A DNA stretch of 45,602 nucleotides from Nitrospinota bacterium. GTDB taxonomy: Bacteria; UBA8248. The position numbers and the translations under genes were made by a program. The stretch covers positions 1 to 45,602 of the forward strand of contig VXPH01000125.1 of assembly GCA_009839615.1 (NCBI GenBank), in the 5' to 3' direction. Shown here piece after piece: positions 31,017 through 40,205 of the stretch (positions are counted from its first letter, which is position 1; the number at the start of each line of letters is the position of its first letter). The notes under the pieces are model-generated. The model made no database searches, was not told the origin of the DNA, and saw only the letters and a program-made list of their open reading frames with translations.

Positions 31017-32058
31017 GCGACTTCTCCTCATCCGCTTGGGAGCGATAGGCGACGTCGTTCATACCCTTCCCCTGGCGTCGGCCATCAAGGATGCGCGGCC
31101 CGATTCTCATATCACCTGGGTGGTCGAGCCGACCCCGCGGCAAGTGCTTCTCGGAAATCCGGATATCGATGAAATTCTGACCATCAATACTAAGGAATGG
31201 CGGAAAAATTTATTGACTGGTGGCTTCTCCGCTCTCAAGCGTGACCTTCTCGCCGTGAAGAACGTAGCCGCCGACGTGGCGATTGACGCTCAAGGGCTGA
31301 TCAAAAGCGGCTTTCTTGCGTGGGCGTCGGGAGCGCCTGTTCGCATCGGTTTCGAGCATCGTTTTTGCCGAGAGGGGATGAACGTACTGTTCACGACGCA
31401 TCAAGTGGAGCCCCTGTCTCCCCCCCATCATGTGGTGGAGAAAAATGTATCTCTCTTGGGGCCACTGGGTTTGTCCGTTCCGTTGAAGGAGCAATACCGC
31501 TTTTCCCTTCATCAAACGAAGGAAGAACGAGAATGGGCGGAAAAGTATCTGGAGAGCGTGGGTCATCGGAAAAGTTCTCCCTTGTTGGTGATCCACCCCG
31601 GAGGCGGGTGGGCGACGAAACGCTGGGACACGGTCCGTTTTGCGCAACTCGCCGATCATTGGCATGAGAATGACATGGGGGATGTTCTCCTCATCTGGGG
31701 TCCTGGAGAAGAAAAGATGGTGGATGAAGTGAGGGACGCCATGAGAACACAGCCTTTTGTTGCGCCTGCGACGAGCGTCCGCGAGATGATGGCCTTGATC
31801 CGGCGAGGTTCTTGTTTTGTGGGCGGCGACTCGGGTCCCCTCCATCTCGCCGCCGCCATGGGGGTTCGATGTCTGGCTATCATGGGTCCAACGGAACCCG
31901 TGAGAAACGGCCCGTGGGGCGCAGGGAATCTGGTTTTGCATCGTCGCCTCGCCTGCAGCGGCTGTTATGCGAGAAAATGCCCGGATATCGAGTGTCTGGA
32001 TCGCGTGAGGGTCGAAGAAGCGATAGATGCGCTGAACCAGCTTCAAGCGGCCCCGTGA
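31009..32058 (+). CDS. waaC: LPS heptosyltransferase I-like (GT9)
   Basis: ORF 30880..32058; ATG at 31009 gives MGERLLLIRLGAIGDVVHTLPLASAIKDARPD, IDAQGLIKSG, VIHPGGGWATKRWD, FVGGDSGPLHLAAAMGVRCLAIMGPTEPVRNGPWG. Confidence 0.9.
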   Translation: MGERLLLIRLGAIGDVVHTLPLASAIKDARPDSHITWVVEPTPRQVLLGNPDIDEILTINTKEWRKNLLTGGFSALKRDLLAVKNVAADVAIDAQGLIKSGFLAWASGAPVRIGFEHRFCREGMNVLFTTHQVEPLSPPHHVVEKNVSLLGPLGLSVPLKEQYRFSLHQTKEEREWAEKYLESVGHRKSSPLLVIHPGGGWATKRWDTVRFAQLADHWHENDMGDVLLIWGPGEEKMVDEVRDAMRTQPFVAPATSVREMMALIRRGSCFVGGDSGPLHLAAAMGVRCLAIMGPTEPVRNGPWGAGNLVLHRRLACSGCYARKCPDIECLDRVRVEEAIDALNQLQAAP

Positions 32059-32094
32059 AAAACATGGCGAAATATGCGAAACTAGAGGAGTTGC

Positions 32095-32202
32095 ATGAAA
32101 GAAAAAGCGGTGTTTCCGTTTTTGAAGCGGCGCAATGAACGACTCGAAAATGTGAGGCCGTTTCAGGATTTTGATTGCAAATTGGAGATAACCGGAAGAT
32201 GA
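32095..32202 (+). CDS. Candidate small ORF (35 aa) coupled to Trm112-like gene
   Basis: GAGGAG 4 nt before ATG 32095; MKEKAVFPFLKRRNERLENVRPFQDFDCKLEITGR*; stop overlaps the next ATG (ATGA at 32199-32202). Confidence 0.35.
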   Translation: MKEKAVFPFLKRRNERLENVRPFQDFDCKLEITGR

Positions 32203-32396
32203 GTGTCGACAAAGAGTTGTTGGAGATATTGGCATGTCCCGTCACCAAAACCCCGCTTGAATTGAGCGGGGACGGGAATTATTTGATCGCCCGGGAATCG
32301 GGGCTGGTCTATAAAATCGAAGACGGTATCCCGATCATGCTCGTGGATGAAGCCATCCCGCTTGATGAGTGGGAGAAAACCCAGGGGAAGGGCTAG
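32199..32396 (+). CDS. Trm112 family protein (YcaR/UPF0434-like)
   Basis: MSVDKELLEILACPVTKTPLELSGDGNYLIARESGLVYKIEDGIPIMLVDEAIPL; typical LLEILACPxxKxPL and YPIxDGIPxML pattern. Confidence 0.92.
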   Translation: MSVDKELLEILACPVTKTPLELSGDGNYLIARESGLVYKIEDGIPIMLVDEAIPLDEWEKTQGKG

Positions 32397-32400
32397 AAAA

Positions 32401-33225
32401 GTGTCCGGCTTGGCGGAAACGTCTGCCGAAGCCGATATGGGAAAGGAGCCAGTCTCCGAATCGGTTAGGGAACCGATTAGCGTCACGATTATCGCGCACA
32501 ATGAAGCGGAACGCATCGGCGCATGCATCGACAGTGTTTCCTGGGCGGATGAAATTATTGTCGTGGACGCCGGGAGTACGGATGACACGCAGGAAATATG
32601 CCGTAAACGCGGCGCATTACTCATCCGGCATCCTTGGCAAGGATATGCGGCGCAAAAAAATTTCGCTCTCTCTAAAGTGAGTCATTCCTGGATATTGAGC
32701 CTGGATGCGGATGAATGCGTAAGTCTAGAACTTTCCGAGGAAATTCTCTCCGTTTTGTCTGACGAGGCCCCTGCAGAGGGGTATCGGATACCTCGAAAGA
32801 ACATATTCTTCGGCCGTTGGCTTCGCCATGGCGATCTTTGGCCGGATTATCAGGTCCGGTTGTTTCAGCGCAAAGCCGGAGCGTTTAATGAGAAAAGCGT
32901 TCACGAATCCGTAGTGGTTGAAGGGCGGGTGGGTGTATTGTCGTTTCCTTTGGAGCACTACAGCTATGATTCACTCTTCGATTTCTTCCAAAGACAGGTG
33001 AAATACGCCAAGTTATCGGCGGAAGATTTATCTTCCAGGGGAGCGCAACCCGGAATAGCCGATTTCGTCATCCGGCCTCTTTGGCGTTTTTTCAAAAGCT
33101 ATGTCTTGAAGACGGGCTTTCGAGATGGTGTGAATGGGTTATGGGTATCGGTGGGCTCCGCTTATTATGTGTTCATGCGTGCCGCCTTTTTGTGGGAGCT
33201 GTGTCGAAGACATGAACGCCCTTAA
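32401..33225 (+). CDS. Glycosyltransferase family 2 (LPS core glucosyltransferase WaaE/KdtX-like)
   Basis: ORF 32347..33225; EPISVTIIAHNEAERIGACIDSVSWADEIIVVDAGSTDDTQEICR, WQGYAAQKNFAL, LSLDADECVS. Start uncertain (GTG 32401 or ATG 32437). Confidence 0.88.
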   Translation: MSGLAETSAEADMGKEPVSESVREPISVTIIAHNEAERIGACIDSVSWADEIIVVDAGSTDDTQEICRKRGALLIRHPWQGYAAQKNFALSKVSHSWILSLDADECVSLELSEEILSVLSDEAPAEGYRIPRKNIFFGRWLRHGDLWPDYQVRLFQRKAGAFNEKSVHESVVVEGRVGVLSFPLEHYSYDSLFDFFQRQVKYAKLSAEDLSSRGAQPGIADFVIRPLWRFFKSYVLKTGFRDGVNGLWVSVGSAYYVFMRAAFLWELCRRHERP

Positions 33226-33412
33226 CGTTGTTCATACGGAAGCATCCTCAGGCCTGGGTGGACGGGAGAAGGGGTTCCTGCCTGAAGCCGCCTCACTTGG
33301 TGGACGTGGGCGAGAGATTTCGCCAATCGGTCGACCGGACGGCGAACCAGGGGGCGGGGCGAGTCAGGCAGGCGTGCTGCACGAGTTGATTTTTGCGGAG
33401 AATGATGGATGA
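33212..33412 (+). pseudogene. Truncated GT4-type glycosyltransferase remnant (N-terminal about 55 aa)
   Basis: ATG 33212 reads MNALNVVHTEASSGLGGREKGFLPEAASLGGRGREISPIGRPDGEPGGGASQAGVLHELIFAENDG*. VxHTExSxGxGGxExxxLxEAxxLxxRGxEIxxxxRPDxExxxxAxxAGV resembles the N-terminus of GT4 glycosyltransferases; the rest of a typical ~360 aa protein is missing. Stop overlaps msbA ATG. Confidence 0.6.
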
Positions 33413-35196
33413 GCCGCACCCGGGTTTATCTCCGACTCCTGAGATACTTGCGTCCCTACCGGTTTCGGTTCGGCGTCGCCGTAGCCTGCACGATCGTTGT
33501 GGGTGGTCTGAATGCGTATCCCGCGTACCTCGTTCAGCATGTCATCAATGATATTTTGATCTCGAAACGATCCGACATCGTCCTTTTGATTTGCCTGTCC
33601 CTCGTCGTCGTCTATCTGATGAAAGGCATCGCCGCCTATTGCCAGAACTATTTCATGCTCTGGGTCGGTCAGCATGTGGTAATGGATGTCAGAAACGGGC
33701 TTCACAGGCATCTCCTGAATTTGCCGCTTCGGTTTTTCGAGGTGAAGACGACCGGAGAACTGATGTCAAAAGTCATATACGACATCTCTTTGATGCAGCA
33801 TGCGGCGACGGAGTCCGTGCGGGATTTGCTCCGGCACGGGTTCACCTTCATCGCTTTGCTGGGCGTGGCGATATACCAGAGTCCCCAAATGGCGCTGATA
33901 TTCGTCGTGCTCATCCCGCTGGTGGCGTTTCTGGTTGTGGCGATGGGAGAGAAGATCCGCCGAATCACGCGGAGGAGTCAGGCGCGCATGGGGGACATGA
34001 GCAGTCTGATGAAGGAAACCTATGCGGGTATCCGCGTCGTCAAGGCGTTCGGAGCCGAAGATGAGGAAGAGTCTCGCTTCATGCGCTCCACCCGTTCTTT
34101 TTTCGACACGATAATGCGGGCCATGCGTGTTCGTTCGCTGGCGCCTCCCATGGTGGAGATCATCGGAGGTCTTATGGGAGCGGGAATTCTGTGGTTCGGC
34201 GCCCAAGCGGTTATCCACGGAAGCATGGACCCGGGAAAGCTGACGAGTTTCGCGGTCGCTCTCGGAATGGCCTACAACCCGCTGAAATCTTTCACCCGTG
34301 TGTTTCATAGCTTGGTGGAAGGCATTGCAGGAGCCCAGTCGGTTTTCGAGGTCCTTGATGAGCATGTGCCAGAGAATAAGAATCCCGATGGCGAAGAGAT
34401 GGGGCGGCTTTCCCGGCATATTCGCTTCGAGGACGTGCATTTTTCCTATTCAGACGAAGCAACGCTTGAGGACATCAACCTAGAAGTGCCGGCTGGCAAC
34501 ACGCTGGCAGTAGTCGGAATGAGCGGCGCGGGAAAAAGCACATTGCTGGATTTGATCCCCCGTTTTTATCTGCCTGGCCGGGGGAGCATCGCCTTCGACG
34601 GGAAAGAAGCGTCCCGGTATTCACTAAGCAGCCTGCGGGCCCAGATCGCCGTGGTGACCCAGCAAGTGATTCTGTTCAATGATACGGCGGAAAACAACAT
34701 CGCCTATGGCGCGAAAAAACCCGTCACCCGTGAAGAAATAATCTCTGCGGCGAAAGCGGCCAATGCCCATGATTTTATTGTGGAGCTTGAAAATGGGTAT
34801 GAGACCATGTTGGGTGAGGAGGGAGTACGGCTGTCAGGAGGCGAACGCCAACGCATTGCCATTGCACGTGCGATTTTGAGGGATCCTTCCATTTTACTGC
34901 TTGATGAGGCCACGAGCGCGCTCGACACGGAGAGCGAGCAATTGATTCAAGAAGCTCTGGAGCCTTTGATGAGGGATCGCACCACGTTCGTGGTGGCTCA
35001 TAGACTCTCCACGGTCCGAAACGCAGATTTAATCATCGTTCTTGATGGGGGACGAATCGTGGAGAGAGGAACGCACGATGAGTTGATGAAGCGGGACGGC
35101 TTGTACCAAAGACTTTACGAAATGCAGTTTGTGAGCGAAGAAATGTCCCTTTCCGATGAAATCAATAGCGCAACGCATGGCGGAAACATATCGTAA
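33409..35196 (+). CDS. msbA: Lipid A export ABC transporter, permease/ATP-binding protein
   Basis: 595 aa; six-TM domain plus GMSGAGKSTLLDLIPRFY, VRLSGGERQRIAIARAILRDPSILLLDEATSALDTESE. Confidence 0.93.
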   Translation: MSRTRVYLRLLRYLRPYRFRFGVAVACTIVVGGLNAYPAYLVQHVINDILISKRSDIVLLICLSLVVVYLMKGIAAYCQNYFMLWVGQHVVMDVRNGLHRHLLNLPLRFFEVKTTGELMSKVIYDISLMQHAATESVRDLLRHGFTFIALLGVAIYQSPQMALIFVVLIPLVAFLVVAMGEKIRRITRRSQARMGDMSSLMKETYAGIRVVKAFGAEDEEESRFMRSTRSFFDTIMRAMRVRSLAPPMVEIIGGLMGAGILWFGAQAVIHGSMDPGKLTSFAVALGMAYNPLKSFTRVFHSLVEGIAGAQSVFEVLDEHVPENKNPDGEEMGRLSRHIRFEDVHFSYSDEATLEDINLEVPAGNTLAVVGMSGAGKSTLLDLIPRFYLPGRGSIAFDGKEASRYSLSSLRAQIAVVTQQVILFNDTAENNIAYGAKKPVTREEIISAAKAANAHDFIVELENGYETMLGEEGVRLSGGERQRIAIARAILRDPSILLLDEATSALDTESEQLIQEALEPLMRDRTTFVVAHRLSTVRNADLIIVLDGGRIVERGTHDELMKRDGLYQRLYEMQFVSEEMSLSDEINSATHGGNIS

Positions 35197-35416
35197 GACG
35201 GTTCGAATCGTACATACATGATTTTGAGTTTTCGCTTTCTGGTTTTGATTCCAACTATCTTCAGGATAAAAGCGGAAATTGTTTGCGGGTATGTCGTCTC
35301 GCTTGAGATACGTTTTCGTTGAAAATTGTTTGAATCGATCCGCAATCGTGAATCGCAATTTTATGTTCAAAAAAAACAACCAAATACATTTGGCCCTGAG
35401 CTAAGAGAACAACTTC

Positions 35417-36637
35417 ATGCGCAAGCTAAGAATCTATTTCCCCGATCTGGAAGAGCACTTCAGGAGGCGTTCTCCGGCGTCACGGGTGGCGTTCGGCGGT
35501 CTTTTGGGTTTTGCCGTCACCGCTCCGTTCTCGATATCGCTCGCTCAATTTTGCGTTTTCACCGCCTTGGTGGCATGGCTGGCTTCCATGACCAAGGCGG
35601 CTCCATTGCTCACACAGAAATTTCCGCTGTGGATGCCTTGGTTTTTTTTCGCGCTCTTTACACTCGCCAGCGCCTTTCATGTTCCCGATTCGCTGAAAAG
35701 CCTGATGAAAACGAGAGAATTGACGCAAATCATGATTTTTTATCTGACCATGAATGTCATCCGGTATGATTGGGAAGCGCTTTGGTTGGTGAAAGTGCTC
35801 CTTGTGGCTACGAGCGTGGCTGCCTTTTACGCTTTGGGCGTATCGCTGGTAGGGACATTGTCGCTGGCGAATCGGGCATCGGGCTTTTTTAGCATATACA
35901 TGACGTTCGGCGGTTTTCTGCTGGTAGTCAGCCTTTTGGCGTTCTCCTACCTCTTGGTGCCGACTCGGGAACGCAAGAGTATATGGGTTTATGTGCTGGC
36001 CATTTTGATCCTCTCTGCATTAATGACGACGTTGAGTCGCAGCGCCTGGATTGGCCTTGTCGTTGGGACGGTGGTAGTAGCCGTGGCGAGCCGGCGCAAA
36101 AAGGCGGGTTTGTGTTTGGCCCTGGCGGTGGTGCTGGCGATTTTCATGGCTCCTCATTCCATCCGCCAGCGCGTGAAGAGGATGATGAACCCTCGGGACA
36201 ATACGGCCGTGGAGCGGATAAACATGTGGCAAAGCGGCATCAAAATGTTCATGGACAAAAAACTTCTGGGGTTTGGCCCCGGACAAATCAAAGACAACTA
36301 CGCTCACTATGCGAACCTCGACGCGACTCCGAAGTCACCGTCCCATTTACACAACAACATCGTTCACTTGGCTGCCGAGCGGGGGGTTTTTGCTCTTGGC
36401 GCTTGGATTTGGGTCTGGATCGGATATTTCGTCTTGGTGATTCAGCGTATTCGGGATACGAGAGATGCGCCTTTTGAGACGCGATTTCGAATGATAGGTG
36501 GTTTGGCCGTGGCTGCGGGCTTCTTAAGTGCCGGAATGTTCGAATACAACTTTGGCGATTCCGAGGTGGTGATGCTGATGTTTATGGCAATCGCTCTGCC
36601 ATTCATAGGCAGGACGAACGAAGCTCATTCGGGATAA
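35417..36637 (+). CDS. waaL: O-antigen ligase family protein (Wzy_C domain)
   Basis: 406 aa multi-TM; TTLSRSAWIGLVVG, ERINMWQSGIKMFMDKKLLGFGPGQIKDNY, SHLHNNIVHLAAERGVFAL. Confidence 0.82.
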   Translation: MRKLRIYFPDLEEHFRRRSPASRVAFGGLLGFAVTAPFSISLAQFCVFTALVAWLASMTKAAPLLTQKFPLWMPWFFFALFTLASAFHVPDSLKSLMKTRELTQIMIFYLTMNVIRYDWEALWLVKVLLVATSVAAFYALGVSLVGTLSLANRASGFFSIYMTFGGFLLVVSLLAFSYLLVPTRERKSIWVYVLAILILSALMTTLSRSAWIGLVVGTVVVAVASRRKKAGLCLALAVVLAIFMAPHSIRQRVKRMMNPRDNTAVERINMWQSGIKMFMDKKLLGFGPGQIKDNYAHYANLDATPKSPSHLHNNIVHLAAERGVFALGAWIWVWIGYFVLVIQRIRDTRDAPFETRFRMIGGLAVAAGFLSAGMFEYNFGDSEVVMLMFMAIALPFIGRTNEAHSG

Positions 36638-36655
36638 TTCGATTTGCGTTGCAGC

Positions 36656-37840
36656 TTACCAGAATTGTATCAAAGATTGGAAAAAGCCTAGTTTCTCAAC
36701 CGGTTCAGCGGCCACGAGGTCGGTCCCGCCGAGTTTGTTGCCTCCCAGTTCATACGTGACGCGGCCCACCTTCTGGCCGGCGCGGACGGGCGCGGTTATC
36801 TCTTCGGGCAACTCCAGCTTCATGGAAATGCGTTTTTCTTCACCCCTTCTGAGCAATGCCGCGACACTTTCCTTGAGCCGGATGCGCACCATCCTTTTTT
36901 TGCCGCTCAGCACTTTGACCTGATTGCGTTTCGGTTTTTTTGTTTTGCCCAAATCAACCCAGCGGTATTGAGTGAACCCCCATGCGAGCAAGCGCTTGGC
37001 CTCTTTGAATCTGCGCCTGGAATGACTCGATCCCATCACGACGGCGATGAGTCTCAAGTTTTTGCGTTTGGCCGTGGCGACGATGCTGAACCCGGCTTTT
37101 CGGTGGTAGCCTGTTTTCAGGCCATCCATTCCGCGAAACCGTCCCAAAAGAGTGTTCGTGTTGGTCAGGATGAAGCTCCCGTTCCGGAAAGGAGCGCTCT
37201 TGGTAATGCTCCACTTCATGATGAGTGGATACTTTATCAACTCGCGGGCAAGAATGCCGGCGTCACGCGCACTCATCCGATTGGTCGGCTTGTTTCTGCC
37301 GGGGGGAAGTCCGTTGACGTTGACGAAGCGAGTGTTCGTCATGCCGAGCTCTTCGGCGCGCTGGTTCATCAGCTCGACGAAGGCTTCGGCGTCTCCCGCA
37401 ATGTGTTCCGCCACGGCGTAGGACGAATCGTTTGCGGAACTGATGATGATGGATTTCATCAAATCTCTCAGGGAAAATTTTTCTCCTTGCTTCAAATAGA
37501 CCTGCTGGCCTCCGATACGGGAGGCGCGTCTGCTGGTTGTGATGATATCGTCGAGGTGGATGATGTTTCTGTTAATCTGTTCCATGGCGATTAACGCCGT
37601 CATCATTTTTACAATGGAGGCGGGTTTTGTGCCAAGGCGCTCGTTTTTTGCTTTCAGGACTCGACCCGTATTCGCTTCAATTAACAGAATCGAGCGATAG
37701 GGGATGACCGCTTTGCGGGATCTTTTTCGGCGCGCGGAAGCGGAATCGACGCCGAGCATCAGAGAAAATGTGAACAAGAAGACGAAGGTTGTAATGATGG
37801 TCAAACGGGAGCGCCGATGGTGACCCAAAGCGGATAACAT
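36656..37840 (-). CDS. dacA: D-alanyl-D-alanine carboxypeptidase (serine type, PBP5/6 family)
   Basis: ORF 36656..37963; probable ATG at 37840 preceded by AGGAAAG. PASIVKMMTALIAM (SxxK), SSANDSSYAVAEHIAG (SxN), MDGLKTGYHRKAGFSIVATAKR (KTG). Confidence 0.93.
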   Translation of the reverse strand: MLSALGHHRRSRLTIITTFVFLFTFSLMLGVDSASARRKRSRKAVIPYRSILLIEANTGRVLKAKNERLGTKPASIVKMMTALIAMEQINRNIIHLDDIITTSRRASRIGGQQVYLKQGEKFSLRDLMKSIIISSANDSSYAVAEHIAGDAEAFVELMNQRAEELGMTNTRFVNVNGLPPGRNKPTNRMSARDAGILARELIKYPLIMKWSITKSAPFRNGSFILTNTNTLLGRFRGMDGLKTGYHRKAGFSIVATAKRKNLRLIAVVMGSSHSRRRFKEAKRLLAWGFTQYRWVDLGKTKKPKRNQVKVLSGKKRMVRIRLKESVAALLRRGEEKRISMKLELPEEITAPVRAGQKVGRVTYELGGNKLGGTDLVAAEPVEKLGFFQSLIQFW

Positions 37841-38212
37841 GCGCTTTCCTTGAATTCCTGTCGATATGGGCAGGTTGGTGAAGGAGCCAAGGGGAGCAGA
37901 TGATCCCTTTGAACTTGAACACCAATTAAAGACTTTTTCCTTGTACTTGTCAAAGTGGAACATTTTAGGGCGGTCAAGGCCCCATGCAGATGTTCATGTC
38001 TATGCTTATGATATGGGAAATTCAGTCTGCGTGACATCCTAAAATTCCATTTCTTGCGTCAGTTCGGTTGCTCTGATACGATTTACACTATCAAAGGGGT
38101 ATTGATTGAATCCTCGGTTTACAATGGAGAAACACGTCAAGCGTGCCCTGTCTGAAAATGGGGTATGACATTCTTTTTTGCCGCATAGGCGGAAGGAGAA
38201 GGAGGTCTTCTC

Positions 38213-39106
38213 ATGTTTAAGGGTTCTTATGTCGCGATGGTAACTCCGTTCCGCGACGGAAAGCTCGACGAAGAGGGCATTCGCTCTCTGGTGGAATTTC
38301 ACGTTGAAAATGGAACGCATGGGATTGTTGCGTGTGGAACAACGGGAGAGTCCGCCACGCTGACCCATGAAGAGCACGACCGGGTCGTAGAACTGGTGAT
38401 CGAACAAGTCGACGGAAGAATTCCGGTCATCGCCGGCTCTGGCTCGAACAGTACCGCAGAAGCCGTTCAGCGTACTCAATTCGCCATGCGGGCCGGTGCG
38501 GACGGTGCGCTCCTGGTGGCGCCTTATTACAACAAGCCTACGCAGGAAGGTCTTTTCCAGCACTTCCGCGCGATTGCGGAATCGGCGGACATCCCGATCG
38601 TTCTCTACAACGTGCCGGGTCGCACAGTGGTGCAGATAGCGCCCGACACGGTGGCGCGCCTCTCGGAGATTCCCAACATCGTGGGCATCAAAGAGGCGAC
38701 CGGGAATCTGGCGAACTGCTGCGACATCATCTCCCGCGTACCGGATGATTTCATTGTGCTTTCAGGCGATGATTTCGTCACGCTGCCGATGATGGCGATG
38801 GGCGGCGTGGGCACGATTTCGGTGACGGCGAACGTGGCGCCTGCGGACGTGGCTCAGATGTGTCAGGCCCAACTCGATGGAGATTCCGCCACGGCGAAAG
38901 CGCTGCACTACAAGATGTGGGAACTCAACCACATGATGTTCTGCGAGACGAACCCGATTCCGGCAAAAGCAACCTTGGCTATCATGGGACGCATTGCGTT
39001 GGAATACAGGCTGCCTCTATGCGCGCCATCTGACGCAAATATGAGCAAGCTGGAAGCATTCGCCAGGGAATACGGTCTGGTCGAAGAAGCGGTGGCGGCG
39101 TCGTAA
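38213..39106 (+). CDS. dapA: 4-hydroxy-tetrahydrodipicolinate synthase
   Basis: 297 aa; MFKGSYVAMVTPFRDGKLDEEGIRSLVEFHVENGTHGIVACGTTGESATL, LVAPYYNKPTQEGLFQHF, VLYNVPGRT, GIKEATG. Confidence 0.95.
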   Translation: MFKGSYVAMVTPFRDGKLDEEGIRSLVEFHVENGTHGIVACGTTGESATLTHEEHDRVVELVIEQVDGRIPVIAGSGSNSTAEAVQRTQFAMRAGADGALLVAPYYNKPTQEGLFQHFRAIAESADIPIVLYNVPGRTVVQIAPDTVARLSEIPNIVGIKEATGNLANCCDIISRVPDDFIVLSGDDFVTLPMMAMGGVGTISVTANVAPADVAQMCQAQLDGDSATAKALHYKMWELNHMMFCETNPIPAKATLAIMGRIALEYRLPLCAPSDANMSKLEAFAREYGLVEEAVAAS

Positions 39107-39138
39107 ACGTACGCTGAACGACAGAATCAAAAAGAAAA

Positions 39139-39170
39139 AGCGGGAGTGGCCAATGCTCCCGCTTTTTTTT
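39139..39170 (+). terminator. Rho-independent terminator after dapA
   Basis: AGCGGGAG - TGGCCAATG - CTCCCGCT followed by TTTTTTT. Confidence 0.92.
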
Positions 39171-39181
39171 GTTATTGATGC

Positions 39182-40060
39182 TTACTCTTCCAGCCTCAAC
39201 ACCTTGAGAGCGTTTCCGCCGAACCAGAGTCGTTTCACGTCGTCTTTGAGCGGAAACTTATCGAACTCGGCCAGGCTTTCCTTGGGGTTGATCATCGGCC
39301 AGTTCGAGGCCCAGAGAATCTTGTTCTTGAGCACCGAGTTCCCGTAGCGAATCAGAGGCTCCCAGCCGGTGTCGGGCGTGGCAATGTATTTAGGCATCGT
39401 TCCGCTGACTTCGATATACAGATTGGGGTGTCGCCAACTCACGGCGATCATCTCCAATATCCACGGCCAGCCTCCGTGCACCGCTACAATGCGAAGTTCA
39501 GGAAAATCTCTCGCCACCTCGTCCAGATAAATCGGACGCCCGAAATCAAGCAGATTTGAACTCGATAGGTTCATGGACGTATGGAGCAAAACGGGGATGC
39601 CCAACTCCACGCATTTGGCGTAAACGGGATAAAACTTCTTGTCGTTCGCATGGAGCCCGAGCTCCCATGGCCCCATGTTCACGCCCCGAAGGCCGTATTC
39701 CTTCACGTCGCGCTCCAGGTCGCGCAGCGCGTCCATGCCGCGAAACGGGTCGCATCCGGCCGTTCCAATGAGGCGATCCGGGTAATCCTTGATGTATTCG
39801 TGCAAGACGTCGGCGGGAAATTTCGTGCCCAATATCGTCGTCATGTCAGATGTCTTGATCACCGCCTTATCCACCCCTTGTTCATCCAGGAAGGCGATGA
39901 ACTCCTCCGGCTTCATGTAGCGGTGTTCTTCCTCGTTGCCGAACACCCTGTCTCCATAATGTTTGGCGTAGTCTGCAAGTCGGCCCGTCGGTTTCAAATA
40001 TCTGTCCAGGCCCTCGGGAATGGGGCATGAGACTCTGAAATCGATGATGGGTGTCGGCAT
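39182..40060 (-). CDS. Amidohydrolase_2-type TIM-barrel protein, non-canonical metal motifs
   Basis: ORF 39182..40207, probable ATG at 40060: MPTPIIDFRVSCPIPEGLDRYLKPTG..., GTAGCDPFRGMDALRDLERDVKEYGLRGVNMGPWELGL, IPVLLHTSMN, LRIVAVHGGWPWILEMI, ILWASNWPMINP. Confidence 0.8.
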   Translation of the reverse strand: MPTPIIDFRVSCPIPEGLDRYLKPTGRLADYAKHYGDRVFGNEEEHRYMKPEEFIAFLDEQGVDKAVIKTSDMTTILGTKFPADVLHEYIKDYPDRLIGTAGCDPFRGMDALRDLERDVKEYGLRGVNMGPWELGLHANDKKFYPVYAKCVELGIPVLLHTSMNLSSSNLLDFGRPIYLDEVARDFPELRIVAVHGGWPWILEMIAVSWRHPNLYIEVSGTMPKYIATPDTGWEPLIRYGNSVLKNKILWASNWPMINPKESLAEFDKFPLKDDVKRLWFGGNALKVLRLEE

Positions 40061-40205
40061 CCGCAGGCTCCGTGAAGTTGAAATCTTGATATGAACGCAG
40101 GGTACATCAGGTTGCTCGTTTTCGGATAGTCGGGAGGGAGAAAGCCCGCTCTCTCGCCAGAGGGAATCGAATCCATTATCCTCTTTTTCATTTTGAGGAA
40201 TTTCC

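Noticed and set aside
35197-35416. AT-rich 220-bp gap between msbA and the ligase gene as a possible ncRNA or horizontally acquired scar
   Set aside because: No convincing promoter plus terminator, repeat or coding remnant; only base composition stands out.
36968-37594. 208-aa + strand ORF opposite dacA
   Set aside because: Antisense to intact dacA SxxK/SxN/KTG coding region; no plausible protein signature.
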